NCBI GenBank assembly: GCA_023426545.1
Contig: JAFAAN010000074.1
Span: 1-41,943, forward strand
Direction of reading: 5' to 3'
Length of the DNA stretch: 41,943 nucleotides
DNA from: Pseudomonadota bacterium
Lineage (GTDB): Bacteria > Myxococcota > Myxococcia > Myxococcales > Myxococcaceae
Position 1 is the stretch's first letter. Each line of letters opens with the position of its first letter. Positions 7,891 through 16,528 of this stretch are shown here, piece by piece. The translations under genes and the position numbers were made by a program. Under the pieces are notes generated by a model. The model ran no database searches, was not told the DNA's origin, and was given only the letters and a program-made list of their open reading frames with translations.

Positions 7891-9474
7891 ATGGGTTCTC
7901 AAGTCGCACATGTCCACGGCCAGCCGGCCGTCTCGCCGCGCGGGCGGCTGCTCCTGGTGGATGACGAGGAGAACATCCTCAAGTCCATCCGGCGGGTGCT
8001 GCGCCGTGGGGACTGGGACATCGAGACGGCGACGGACGCCGAGCAGGGCTTGAGGGCGGTGGAGGCCTTCCACCCGGAGGTCGTCATCTCCGACTTCCGC
8101 ATGCCGGGGATGAACGGCGTCGACTTCCTCACCCGGGTGAAGCAGCAGGAGCCGCGCGCCCAGCGCATCATGCTGACGGGGCAGGCGGACCAGCAGGCCA
8201 TCGAGGAGGCCATCAACCGGTCCGAAATCTTCCGCTTCATCTCCAAGCCGTGGAACGACAGCCACCTGGTGCTGACGGTGAAGAGCGCCTTCGAGCAGTA
8301 CGCGCTCCAGGCGGAGAACGAGCGGCTCTACACGGTGACGCAGGCGCAGAACGCCGAGCTGAAGCTGCTCAACGCGGACCTGGAGGAGCGCGTCGCGCAG
8401 CGCACGCGCATGCTGAGCCAGGCCAAGCGCGAGTGGGAGCTGTCCTTCGACTGCATGGAGACGCCGCTGTGCGTGGTGCGCGCGCGGGACTTTGCGGTGC
8501 GGCGGGCGAACCTCGCGTACGCGGACGTGGCCGGGCGTTCCATCGAGGAGATTCCCTCCGACACCACGTGCTACCGCTACCTCTTCGGCCGCAGCGAGCC
8601 GTGTACGGGCTGCCCGCTGCCGGCGGCGGTGGAGAGCGGCAAGGGCGCGCGCGGCGAGGTCCGCCAGGGCGGGCGTACCTTCGTGGTGTCCGCCTACCCC
8701 ATGGCGGGGGATGAGCGCGTCGTCTGCACCTACCGGGACGTCACCGAGGAGCAGGCGATGACGCGGCGGCTCATCGAGACGGAGAAGATGGCCGCGGTGG
8801 GCCAGCTGGCCGGCGGGGTGGCGCACGAAATCAACAACCCGCTGGGCGGCATCCTCGCCTTCGCGCAGCTGATGTCGCGCGACGCCGGCCGCAGCGCGCC
8901 GGACCTGGAGTCGCTGGGGCTCATCGAGGAGAGCGCGCTGCGCTGCAAGCGCATCGTCGAGAGCCTGCTGAAGTTCAGCCGCCACAGCCGCGTGGAGGAC
9001 CGGCGCCCCTTCGACCTGTCCAAGTGCGTGGAGGACGCGGCGGTGCTCTTCCGCGCGCAGCTCAAGTCCATGCCCACGGTGGAGCTGTCGCTGGGGCTCG
9101 CGGACGCCCTGCCGAAGGTGTACGGCGACCCCGGCCAGCTGGCGCAGGTGGTGCTCAACCTGCTGCAGAACGGTCTCCAGTCGCTCCCCGGACGCGAGGG
9201 CAAGCTGACGCTGGTGACGGGTCGCGAGGGCGACCGCTGCTACTTCGCGGTGACGGACACCGGCACGGGCATCGAGGAGAAGTACGTGCCCCGCATCTTC
9301 GAGCCGTCGTTCACCACCAAGGCCCCGGGTGAAGGCACCGGCCTGGGGCTCTCCATCGCCTACCGCATCGTCCAGGACCACGGGGGCAGCTTCCACGTGG
9401 ACACCCAGGTTGGCCAAGGCTCCTGTTTCACCGTTTTTCTGCCCATCCCCCTGCAGCTCGAGAGGTTGCCGTGA
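7891..9474 (+). CDS. hsfB: Hybrid histidine kinase: receiver - coiled coil - PAS - HisKA/HATPase (HsfB-like)
   Basis: Sensor kinase, 527 aa, with no membrane segment. Order: a receiver (residues ~20-140) with acceptor Asp in VVISDFRMPGMNG and Lys in FISKPW; a coiled coil (~145-185); a PAS-like domain (~190-285) carrying three Cys in a C-x10-C-x2-C pattern (residues 227, 238, 241); HisKA with the phospho-His in GGVAHEINNPLGG; and a C-terminal ATPase with N box NLLQNGLQS and G boxes DTGTGIEEKY and GTGLGLSI. The stop overlaps the next start (GTGA), so the two are co-translated. Architecture and pairing match what I recall of M. xanthus HsfB, partner of HsfA in heat-shock activation of lonD. That name is an inference from memory. 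Confidence 0.85.
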   Translation: MGSQVAHVHGQPAVSPRGRLLLVDDEENILKSIRRVLRRGDWDIETATDAEQGLRAVEAFHPEVVISDFRMPGMNGVDFLTRVKQQEPRAQRIMLTGQADQQAIEEAINRSEIFRFISKPWNDSHLVLTVKSAFEQYALQAENERLYTVTQAQNAELKLLNADLEERVAQRTRMLSQAKREWELSFDCMETPLCVVRARDFAVRRANLAYADVAGRSIEEIPSDTTCYRYLFGRSEPCTGCPLPAAVESGKGARGEVRQGGRTFVVSAYPMAGDERVVCTYRDVTEEQAMTRRLIETEKMAAVGQLAGGVAHEINNPLGGILAFAQLMSRDAGRSAPDLESLGLIEESALRCKRIVESLLKFSRHSRVEDRRPFDLSKCVEDAAVLFRAQLKSMPTVELSLGLADALPKVYGDPGQLAQVVLNLLQNGLQSLPGREGKLTLVTGREGDRCYFAVTDTGTGIEEKYVPRIFEPSFTTKAPGEGTGLGLSIAYRIVQDHGGSFHVDTQVGQGSCFTVFLPIPLQLERLP

Positions 9475-10928
9475 ACCAAGTCAAGCGCGCCAAAGTCCTC
9501 GTCGTGGATGACGATTCCGTCGTCCTCAAGGCCGTGACGCAGATTCTCCAGCGCGAGGGCCACCCGGTGGTGGCCATTGACGACGCGGTGGAGGGACTGA
9601 CGGCGGCCAAGGACCCCTCCATCGACGTGGTCGTCCTGGACATCAAGATGCCCAACCTGTCCGGCATGGACCTGCTGCGCGGCATCAAGTCCGAGCGCCC
9701 GGACGTGGAGGTCATCATGATGACGGCCTTCGCCACCGTGGAGACGGCGGTGGAGGCGGTGAAGGCGGGCGCCTACGACTACCTCACCAAGCCCTTCGAG
9801 AACATCGACGAGGTCAGCCTCACGGTGGCCAAGGCGGCCGAGCGCAAGGCGCTCAAGGACCGCGCCCGCGCGCTGGAGGAGGCCCTCACGGCCCGCAGCC
9901 AGTTCGAGGACCTCATCGGCCAGTCCACGCAGATGCGCTCCGTCTTCAAGCTGGTGGAGACGGTGAGCCACTCCACCGCCACGGTGCTCATCCAGGGTGA
10001 GAGCGGCACGGGCAAGGAGCTGGTGGCCCGCGCCATCCACTACCGCAGCGCGCGCAAGGACAAGCCCTTCGTGGCCGTCAACTGCTCGGCGCTGACGGAG
10101 ACGCTGCTGGAGAGTGAGCTGTTCGGCCACGTGAAGGGCAGCTTCACCGGCGCCACGGGCAACAAGAAGGGCCTCTTCGAGGCGGCCGACGGCGGCACCA
10201 TCTTCCTGGACGAGATTGGCGACGTGCCCCCCGCCACCCAGGTCCGCCTGCTGCGCGTGCTCCAGGAGGGCGAGGTCAAGCGCGTGGGCGCCAACGAGCC
10301 GGTGAAGGTGGACGTGCGCGTCATCGCCGCCACCCACGTGGACCTGTCGCGGGCCAAGGAGCAGGGCAAGTTCCGCGAGGACCTCTTCTACCGCCTCAAC
10401 GTCATCACCATCGACCTGCCGCCGCTGCGCGACAGGCCCGAGGACGTGCCGCTGCTGGCGCACCACTTCCTGAAGCTCTACGCCGCCAAGGCGGACAAGA
10501 AGGTGACGGGCATCTCCCCGCGCGCCATGGAGGCCCTCACCTGCAACCGGTGGACGGGCAACGTGCGTGAGCTGGAGAACGTCATCGAGCGCGCGGTGGT
10601 CCTGACGGCCAATGACATCATCGACGTGGAGGACCTGCCGCCGGGCCTCCAGTCCGCGCCGCAGCCGGACTCCACCGTGGAGGTGTTCAGTCTGGCGCAC
10701 CTGCCCTACGCCCAGGCCAAGCGCCTGGCGATGCGCGCCTTCGAGCGGCGCTACCTGTCGGCCTTGCTGGAGAAGAACAACCAGAACGTCTCCAGCGCGG
10801 CCCGCGCGGCGGGCGTGGACCGCTCCAACTTCCGCCGCCTGCTCAAGCAGTACGAGGTGGCCGGCCGGTCGATGAAGCCCCGCGTGCCCCCGGCGGAGGA
10901 CACCGAGGCGCTCGAAGTGGCATCCTGA
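9471..10928 (+). CDS. hsfA: NtrC-family sigma54-dependent response regulator (HsfA-like)
   Basis: Two-component transcription activator of sigma54 promoters, 485 aa. The receiver (~1-125) has acceptor Asp in VVVLDIKMPNLSG and Lys in YLTKPFEN. The AAA+ domain (~150-385) has Walker A GESGTGKE, Walker B GGTIFLDEIGD, the arginine-finger region and NRWTGNVRELEN. The sigma54-contact loop reads GSFTGA (residues 223-228) rather than the usual GAFTGA. A Fis-type helix-turn-helix closes the protein (SSAARAAGVDRSNFRRLLK). The GTG start overlaps the kinase stop by 4 bases. Its likely partner is the preceding kinase, and the sigma54 promoter at 7850 suggests that it controls its own operon. The name HsfA is a recall-based assignment; the family is certain. 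Confidence 0.88.
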   Translation: MNQVKRAKVLVVDDDSVVLKAVTQILQREGHPVVAIDDAVEGLTAAKDPSIDVVVLDIKMPNLSGMDLLRGIKSERPDVEVIMMTAFATVETAVEAVKAGAYDYLTKPFENIDEVSLTVAKAAERKALKDRARALEEALTARSQFEDLIGQSTQMRSVFKLVETVSHSTATVLIQGESGTGKELVARAIHYRSARKDKPFVAVNCSALTETLLESELFGHVKGSFTGATGNKKGLFEAADGGTIFLDEIGDVPPATQVRLLRVLQEGEVKRVGANEPVKVDVRVIAATHVDLSRAKEQGKFREDLFYRLNVITIDLPPLRDRPEDVPLLAHHFLKLYAAKADKKVTGISPRAMEALTCNRWTGNVRELENVIERAVVLTANDIIDVEDLPPGLQSAPQPDSTVEVFSLAHLPYAQAKRLAMRAFERRYLSALLEKNNQNVSSAARAAGVDRSNFRRLLKQYEVAGRSMKPRVPPAEDTEALEVAS

Positions 10929-11001
10929 GGTGTCAGCAGGCGGGCACCCCGGCATTTCGCATGAGCGCCGGGGGGCCGCCTGGATTAGAAGGCAGGGCCG
11001 C

Positions 11002-11847
11002 GTGCAGACCCTGGCAATCGTCGCGAAGAGAGACAAGCCCGAGGCGGTGGCGCTCGCGGCTCAAATCCGTGAACGGTACCCACACTTGACGGTGCTGGCG
11101 GACCGCACGCTGGCCCATGAGCTGGGCTGGCCCCGGGTGGATGACCGGGAGCTGGTGAGCCGGGCGGACCTGATGGTGGTGCTGGGCGGCGACGGCACGC
11201 TCATCTACGCGGCCCGCCTGCTGGGCGGCCGCGGGGTGCCGATCCTGGGCGTCAACCTGGGCAGCCTGGGCTTCATGACGGAAGTCCCGGTGGATGAGCT
11301 GTACCCCATGCTGGAGCAGGTGCTCGCAGGGCGCTTCCAGGTGGACTCCCGGATGAAGCTCACCTGCCGCCTGATTCGCGGCGGCCGGGTGCTCATCGAG
11401 GACGAGGTCCTCAACGACGTCGTCATCAACAAGGGGGCGCTGGCGCGCATCGCCGACCACGAGACGTCCATCGACGGGGTGCCCATCACCACCTACAAGT
11501 CGGACGGCGTCATCCTGGCCACGCCGACCGGCTCCACGGCGTACTCGCTGTCCGCGGGCGGGCCCATCGTCCACCCGTCGGTGGACTGCACGGTGCTGTC
11601 GCCCATCTGCTCCCATGCGCTCACCCAGCGCTCCATCGTCGTGCCGGCGGACCGGATCATCCGGGTGACGCTGCGCAGTGAGACGGCGGACACCTACCTC
11701 ACCATCGACGGGCAGACGGGACACGGCCTCCAGGGAGGGGACTGCATCGAGGTGGTGCGCTCGCCCAACCGGGTGGACCTGGTGCGCAACCCGAACGTGG
11801 CCTACTTCTCCATCCTCCGGCAGAAGCTCCACTGGGGCGAGCGCTGA
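11002..11847 (+). CDS. nadK: NAD kinase
   Basis: ATP- or polyphosphate-dependent phosphorylation of NAD to NADP. 281 aa from the GTG at 11002, preceded by AGAAGG; the longer in-frame start at 10930 gives an N-terminus unlike the family. Motifs: MVVLGGDGTLIYAAR (the GGDGT signature, near residue 63), GVNLGSLGFMTE, ILATPTGSTAYSLSAGG and HALTQRSIVVP. Cytoplasmic. It follows the sigma54 regulator by 73 bases with no hairpin between them, so readthrough is possible. The next gene begins 15 bases later. Confidence 0.95.
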   Translation: MQTLAIVAKRDKPEAVALAAQIRERYPHLTVLADRTLAHELGWPRVDDRELVSRADLMVVLGGDGTLIYAARLLGGRGVPILGVNLGSLGFMTEVPVDELYPMLEQVLAGRFQVDSRMKLTCRLIRGGRVLIEDEVLNDVVINKGALARIADHETSIDGVPITTYKSDGVILATPTGSTAYSLSAGGPIVHPSVDCTVLSPICSHALTQRSIVVPADRIIRVTLRSETADTYLTIDGQTGHGLQGGDCIEVVRSPNRVDLVRNPNVAYFSILRQKLHWGER

Positions 11848-11862
11848 GAGGCGCCGGGCGCC

Positions 11863-12636
11863 GTGTTCCTGTTCCTGTCGAAGGTGCTGGACCTGCTGCT
11901 GGCTCCGCTGACCTGGGCGTTGCTGCTGGGAGGCGCGGCCTGGGGGCTGCGCGGGCGGCCGCGGGCGGCGCGGTGGCTGGGCGCCCTGGGCGTGGGGGTG
12001 CTGTACGCGTTCTCCATCGAGCCGGTGGCCATGGCCTTGATGCGGGTGACGGAGGCGGGCGCGACACGGTCCTTCCGGCCGGGCACCACGTATGACGCCG
12101 TCATCGTCCTGGGCGGTGCGCTGGACCCGGCCGCCACGGAGCGCACGGGGGGGCCGGAGTACAACGCGGCGGCGGAGCGCGTGCTGCGGGGCTTCGAGCT
12201 GCTGCGCGAGGGCTGGGCGCGGCAGGTGCTCCTCTCCGGCGGCACGCTGGACCCGAGGCCCGAGGCGGTGGTCGAGGCGGACGTGCTGTCCCGGCAGCTC
12301 CAGCAGTGGGGGATTGCCCCCGAGCGCATCGTCACGGAGGGGCGCAGCCGCAACACGCGGGAGAACGCGCTGGAGTCGGCGCGCATCGTCAAGGAGCGCG
12401 GGTGGAGGTCGCTGCTGCTGGTGACGAGCGCCGCGCACATGCCACGCGCTGCGGGGTGCTTCGCGGCGGTGGGGCTGCGGCCGGACACGCTGCCCGTGGA
12501 CGTGAGGGCGTCCAGCTCGCCGCTGGCGCGCATGAGCTGGCTGCCCCGGGCTGGCGCGCTCAACCTGAGCACGGACGCCCTGCGCGAGCTTGCGGGGCGC
12601 GCCATCTACCGCCTGCGGGGCTGGACGGCGGATTGA
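11863..12636 (+). CDS. ElyC/SanA/YdcF-family (DUF218) membrane protein
   Basis: 257 aa from a GTG at 11863. Two hydrophobic helices (about residues 1-28 and 38-58) are followed by a DUF218 domain starting YDAVIVLGGALDP, with later conserved parts VLLSGGTLDP, EGRSRNTRENALES and LLLVTSAAHMPRA. Length and two-helix topology match ElyC of E. coli, linked to envelope integrity and undecaprenyl-phosphate recycling, but the biochemical activity of the family is poorly defined. Only 15 bases separate it from nadK, suggesting co-transcription. It converges on the 5'-nucleotidase gene. Confidence 0.85.
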   Translation: MFLFLSKVLDLLLAPLTWALLLGGAAWGLRGRPRAARWLGALGVGVLYAFSIEPVAMALMRVTEAGATRSFRPGTTYDAVIVLGGALDPAATERTGGPEYNAAAERVLRGFELLREGWARQVLLSGGTLDPRPEAVVEADVLSRQLQQWGIAPERIVTEGRSRNTRENALESARIVKERGWRSLLLVTSAAHMPRAAGCFAAVGLRPDTLPVDVRASSSPLARMSWLPRAGALNLSTDALRELAGRAIYRLRGWTAD

Positions 12637-12652
12637 GCCCACGCGCACCGGA

Positions 12653-12695
12653 GCGCGAGGCTCCGAGCTGTCCGCCCGACCTATCCGGAGCGGGG
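12653..12695. terminator. Two small hairpins in the convergent gap
   Basis: GGAGC-N5-GCTCC occurs twice in tandem between the converging stops of the ElyC-like gene and the 5'-nucleotidase gene. They are possibly a bidirectional terminator. Stems are only 5 bp and no T-run follows. Confidence 0.3.
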
Positions 12696-12747
12696 TGCTC
12701 CCGAGCGAGGTTTCAGCGGCACGTTGCCGGAGCCAGGCCCGGGCGGC

Positions 12748-14361
12748 CTACTTGAGGGGCGCGGGCGGCTGCCGCGCGTCGGGCGCCAGCATGCCGCTGC
12801 CGAGCTGGGAGATGCGGCCATCCGCCTGGGGATGCGGGGATGGCGTGCCGGTGCGGAGCGCCTTCGCCAGCACATCCAGGGGCGAATCCCCGTTCACCAT
12901 GGCCCGCGTGGACGGCTGATTCCTCAGCATGTCGTAGCCGTCCTTGCCGCTGGCCAGGAAGCTCAATGTCGCGAGCCGGTAGGTGGCCGACGCGTCCAGC
13001 GGCCTGCCGCCCACCTTCACGCCCAGCACCCGCTGGCCCGCGGGCCGGTCCGAGTCGAAGGTGAACTCCAGCCCGGACACCTGGGGGAAGCGGCCCGGTC
13101 GCGAGTCCTCTCGGCTGAGGCTGACGCCATTCTCCAGCGCCGCGTGCAGCGTGTCGCCCTTCACCTCCAGCACCACCAGCTCGTCCGCGTACGGAAGGAT
13201 GGCGTGCAGGTCCCTCCGAGTCACGCCGCCCGCGGGGAGCACCGTGTCCGCGCGCAGCGCTCCGGCATTCACCAGCGCCACGTCCGCGCCCGCCGCCGCG
13301 CGGAAGGCATCGGCGACGAAGGAGCCGAGGTTCGTCTCGCGCGTGCGGACCTCGGCGGCCCGCGCGTCCAGCGCCACCGGCGTGCGCCCCACGGGCTCTG
13401 ACAGCTTGTGGAACAGCGCCGCGTAGGGCCGCATCGTCGCGTTGAATTCCGCGTCCTCGGGGACCCTGGCCGTCACCGGCAGCGTCTGCCACGTCACCTG
13501 CCGCACCCTGGCCGTCGCCGTGTCCACGTCCAGCGTGAGCCGGCCCAGCTCCACCGCGTCCGAGGCCACCTTGAAGATGGGCGTGCCCGTGCTGTGGTCC
13601 TCCAGCGCCTCGTGGTCGTGCCCGCCGAGCACCACGTCCACCGGGACGCAGCGGGTGAGGGCCCGGTCCTGCTCCGCCGTCTGGTGCGTGAGGGCCACCA
13701 CCACCTGGGCGCCGGCCTCGCGCAGCTTCGCCACCGCGCCCCGGGCAGCCTCGCAGACGTCCTCGAAGTGGGTGTCCTTGCCGGCCTTCGTGGTGCGCTT
13801 CGTCTCCGGCAGCACGACCCCGAAGAGGCCGACCTGGATGCCGCCCACCGCGCGCACCGCGTAGGGCTTCACCCCCGTGAAGAGCTCACCCGTCCGGGTG
13901 TCCCGCACGTTGGCCGCGAGCCACGTGAAGCGCGACTCGCGGATGCGCTCGCGCAGCACGTCGTCGCCGAAGTCGAACTCGTGGTTGCCCAGCACCGCGT
14001 AGTCCAGCCCCAGCGCGTTCCAGGCGGCCACCATGTGCCGGCCCTTGAGCTGCTGGCCGTCCAGCTCCACCAGCGACTCCACGGACGGGGACAGCGTGTC
14101 GCCGCCCATCAGCGTGAGGACGTGGGGGGACTCGCGCAGCACCTGCTTGCGCAGCGTGGCGGCGCGGGCCAGGCCTCCGCGCTGGCCGTCCTCCACCGCC
14201 TGCACCTGGTAGACGTCCGCCAGGTGAAGCAGCGTCAGGCGCACCGTGCCGGCGGGCGGAGCGGGTGGCGTGGCCGGTGAGGTCGTGGCGCAACCGCCGG
14301 CCAGGACCGCGGCCAACGCCAGAAGGGCCTCACGTCGGGCCAGCGCTGTCTTCTTCTTCAT
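12748..14361 (-). CDS. 5'-nucleotidase / metallophosphatase lipoprotein (UshA-like)
   Basis: Two-metal phosphoesterase of the 5'-nucleotidase/UshA family, likely hydrolysing extracytoplasmic nucleotides or UDP-sugars. 537 aa from MKKK at 14361, picked because a lipoprotein signal follows directly (hydrophobic run to LAGGC, Cys24). Catalytic domain: LLHLADVYQV (first metal motif), GGDTLSPS, LGNHEFDFG, ALTHQT and VLGGHDHEAL. C-terminal substrate-binding domain: NLGSFVADAFR, LVNAGALRAD, ILPYADEL and GKDGYDML. The first motif has Tyr where UshA has the metal-binding His (NDVHG); this also occurs in other family members. Divergent from the GH13 lipoprotein gene at 14605. Confidence 0.92.
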   Translation of the reverse strand: MKKKTALARREALLALAAVLAGGCATTSPATPPAPPAGTVRLTLLHLADVYQVQAVEDGQRGGLARAATLRKQVLRESPHVLTLMGGDTLSPSVESLVELDGQQLKGRHMVAAWNALGLDYAVLGNHEFDFGDDVLRERIRESRFTWLAANVRDTRTGELFTGVKPYAVRAVGGIQVGLFGVVLPETKRTTKAGKDTHFEDVCEAARGAVAKLREAGAQVVVALTHQTAEQDRALTRCVPVDVVLGGHDHEALEDHSTGTPIFKVASDAVELGRLTLDVDTATARVRQVTWQTLPVTARVPEDAEFNATMRPYAALFHKLSEPVGRTPVALDARAAEVRTRETNLGSFVADAFRAAAGADVALVNAGALRADTVLPAGGVTRRDLHAILPYADELVVLEVKGDTLHAALENGVSLSREDSRPGRFPQVSGLEFTFDSDRPAGQRVLGVKVGGRPLDASATYRLATLSFLASGKDGYDMLRNQPSTRAMVNGDSPLDVLAKALRTGTPSPHPQADGRISQLGSGMLAPDARQPPAPLK

Positions 14362-14604
14362 CGTGCGTCGCTCTCCCCAGCGCGCACCCACGGCGGGGCG
14401 CAACATCGGGGGCGTATCGCACTCAAGGGTGGATGGCGAGCGCTGGGGACTTCACGCGGCGTGTCACGCGACAGTGGCAGCGCGCTGGGCGATGCCCGGG
14501 AGGTACCCCGGTATGGTGGAAAGTTACAGATTGCAGGGAGAGCTGTTTGCGCTGGATTCGCTGCGGTTGCTAGGACGCTCCCCGACCAAGGGAGGTTGTC
14601 ACCC

Positions 14605-16515
14605 ATGAAGCACTGCAACAGGTGGCGCGCGCTCCTGCTGACCGGGCTGTTGGCCGGTTGCGGGGAGTCCGCGCTCGAAGGGGCGCGAGGTTCGGAGGCA
14701 GAGACGGCGGTCATCCGCCAGCAGCTCAGCCCGTCGACGCGGCCCGGGATGGGCGCCACCGTCTATGCGGGGGGCACCACGTTCCGCGTCTGGGCCCCGC
14801 TGGCGAGCCGGGTGTTCGTCTCCGGCGACTTCAACGGCTGGGGGACGTGGATCGAGCTGGGCAACGAGTCCAATGGCAACTTCTCGGGTGACGTCGCCGG
14901 CGCGGTGAAGGGCCAGAAGTACAAGTTCATCACCCGCAACCAGTGGGGCTCGGACGCGTGGCGCGCGGACCCCCGGTCGGCGTGGCAGGAGAACTCCACC
15001 GGCGCCAGCATCATCTATGACCACGGTGAGTACTGGTGGAACGCCCAGCAGTACGGCAGCCCCGGCTTCAACGAGATGGTCATCTACGAGATGCACATCG
15101 GCACCTTCCACGACTCGCCCGGCTTCGGCCCCGGCAACTGGAACAGCGCCATCGCGAAGCTCGACCACGTCCGCGACCTGGGCGCGAACATGGTGAAGGT
15201 CATGCCGGCGTACGAGTTCGCCGGTGACTTCTCCTGGGGCTACAACGCCGCCTTCCCGTTCGCGCCGGAGAGCGCCTACGGCCACCCCAACGACATGAAG
15301 CGCTTCGTGGACGAGGCGCACCTGCGCGGCATCGGCGTCATCTTCGACGTCGTGCACAACCACTATGGGCCCAGCGACCTGCCCATGTGGTGCTTCAGCG
15401 GCGACTGCCTGGGCTCGGGCGGCGAGTACTTCTACAACGACTCGCGCAGGAGCACGCCGTGGGGCGACACGCGCCCGGACTACGGCCGCCCCGAGGTCCG
15501 CGCGTACATCCGCGACTCGATGATGAACCTCACCCATGCCTTCCGGGGGGACGGCCTTCGCTGGGACGCCACCAAGTACATGCGCACGCAGGACGGCAGC
15601 GACGCCACGTCCATCGCCGACGGGTGGCGCGTGTTCCGCTCCATCAACCGTGAGATCAACGCCACGCAGCCGTGGAAGATCAGCATCGCGGAGGACCTGG
15701 GCGGGGGCGACGCCATCACCAACGACGCCACGTCCGACACCAGCGGCGGCGCGGGCTTCGACTCGCAGTGGGCGGGGGAGTTCGTGCACCCCATCCGCGC
15801 GGCCGTCATCACCATGAACGACGGCGATCGGGACATGAACTCGGTGCGCAACGCCATCACCCACCGCTACAGCGGGCGGCACACCGCGCGCGTCATCTAC
15901 TCGGAGAGCCACGACGAGGTGGCCAACGGCAAGGCGCGCGTGCCGGAGGAGATCTGGCCAGGCAACGCGGGTAGCTGGGCGTCCAAGAAGCGCTCCACGC
16001 TGGCGGCGGGCATCGTCTTCACCTCGCCTGGCATCCCCATGCTCTTCCAGGGGCAGGAGTTCCTCGAGGACGGCTACTTCCAGGATACGGACCCGCTGGA
16101 CTGGAGCAAGAACAGCACCTACGCCGGCATCCGGACGCTGTACCGCGACCTCATCCGCCTGCGCCGCAACTGGTTCAACAACACGCGCGGCCTGCGCGGG
16201 GGCAACGTCAACGTCCACCACGTGAACAACGGCAGCAAGGTGATTGCGTACCACCGCTGGGAGAACGGCGGGCCCGGGGATGACGTCATCATCGTCGCCA
16301 ACTTCAGCGGCACGTCCTTCCCCAGCTACAACATCGGCTTCCCGCGCGGGGGCACCTGGTACGCGCGCTTCAACAGCGACTGGAACGGGTACTCCGGCGA
16401 CTTCGGCAACACAGCCACCGTCGACACCGTCGCGTCCGGCGGCGGCAAGGACGGCATGTCGTACAATGCCTCCTTCGCCCTCGGTCCCTACTCGCTGGCC
16501 ATCTTCTCGCAGTAG
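14605..16515 (+). CDS. Secreted GH13 branching-type glucan enzyme (CBM48 + GH13), lipoprotein
   Basis: 636 aa from the ATG at 14605, with GGAGG 10 bases upstream. A lipoprotein signal (ALLLTGLLAGC, Cys19) predicts a membrane-anchored exported protein. Residues ~50-140 form a CBM48-like beta domain (FRVWAPLASRVFVSGDFNGWG), as in branching and debranching enzymes and trehalohydrolases. The GH13 barrel follows: VIFDVVHNHYGPSD; GLRWDATKYM with the nucleophile Asp; ISIAEDLGG with the acid/base Glu; and YSESHDEVAN with the third Asp. All catalytic residues are present. A branching-type or trehalohydrolase-type fold outside the cytoplasm is unusual, since GlgB and TreZ are normally cytoplasmic. The substrate is unknown. 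Ends 13 bases from the converging metallo-hydrolase gene. Confidence 0.9.
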   Translation: MKHCNRWRALLLTGLLAGCGESALEGARGSEAETAVIRQQLSPSTRPGMGATVYAGGTTFRVWAPLASRVFVSGDFNGWGTWIELGNESNGNFSGDVAGAVKGQKYKFITRNQWGSDAWRADPRSAWQENSTGASIIYDHGEYWWNAQQYGSPGFNEMVIYEMHIGTFHDSPGFGPGNWNSAIAKLDHVRDLGANMVKVMPAYEFAGDFSWGYNAAFPFAPESAYGHPNDMKRFVDEAHLRGIGVIFDVVHNHYGPSDLPMWCFSGDCLGSGGEYFYNDSRRSTPWGDTRPDYGRPEVRAYIRDSMMNLTHAFRGDGLRWDATKYMRTQDGSDATSIADGWRVFRSINREINATQPWKISIAEDLGGGDAITNDATSDTSGGAGFDSQWAGEFVHPIRAAVITMNDGDRDMNSVRNAITHRYSGRHTARVIYSESHDEVANGKARVPEEIWPGNAGSWASKKRSTLAAGIVFTSPGIPMLFQGQEFLEDGYFQDTDPLDWSKNSTYAGIRTLYRDLIRLRRNWFNNTRGLRGGNVNVHHVNNGSKVIAYHRWENGGPGDDVIIVANFSGTSFPSYNIGFPRGGTWYARFNSDWNGYSGDFGNTATVDTVASGGGKDGMSYNASFALGPYSLAIFSQ

Positions 16516-16528
16516 CGCCCCTGCCGGC

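Noticed and set aside
13886..14293. Small minus-strand frame inside the 5'-nucleotidase gene
   Set aside because: Alternative frame of a real gene, Arg/Gly/Ala-rich, no start signal.
12850..14361. Loss of the first metal His in the 5'-nucleotidase (Tyr in LADVYQV)
   Set aside because: NDVY-type first motifs occur in other active members of the family as far as I recall, so this is not a clear defect.
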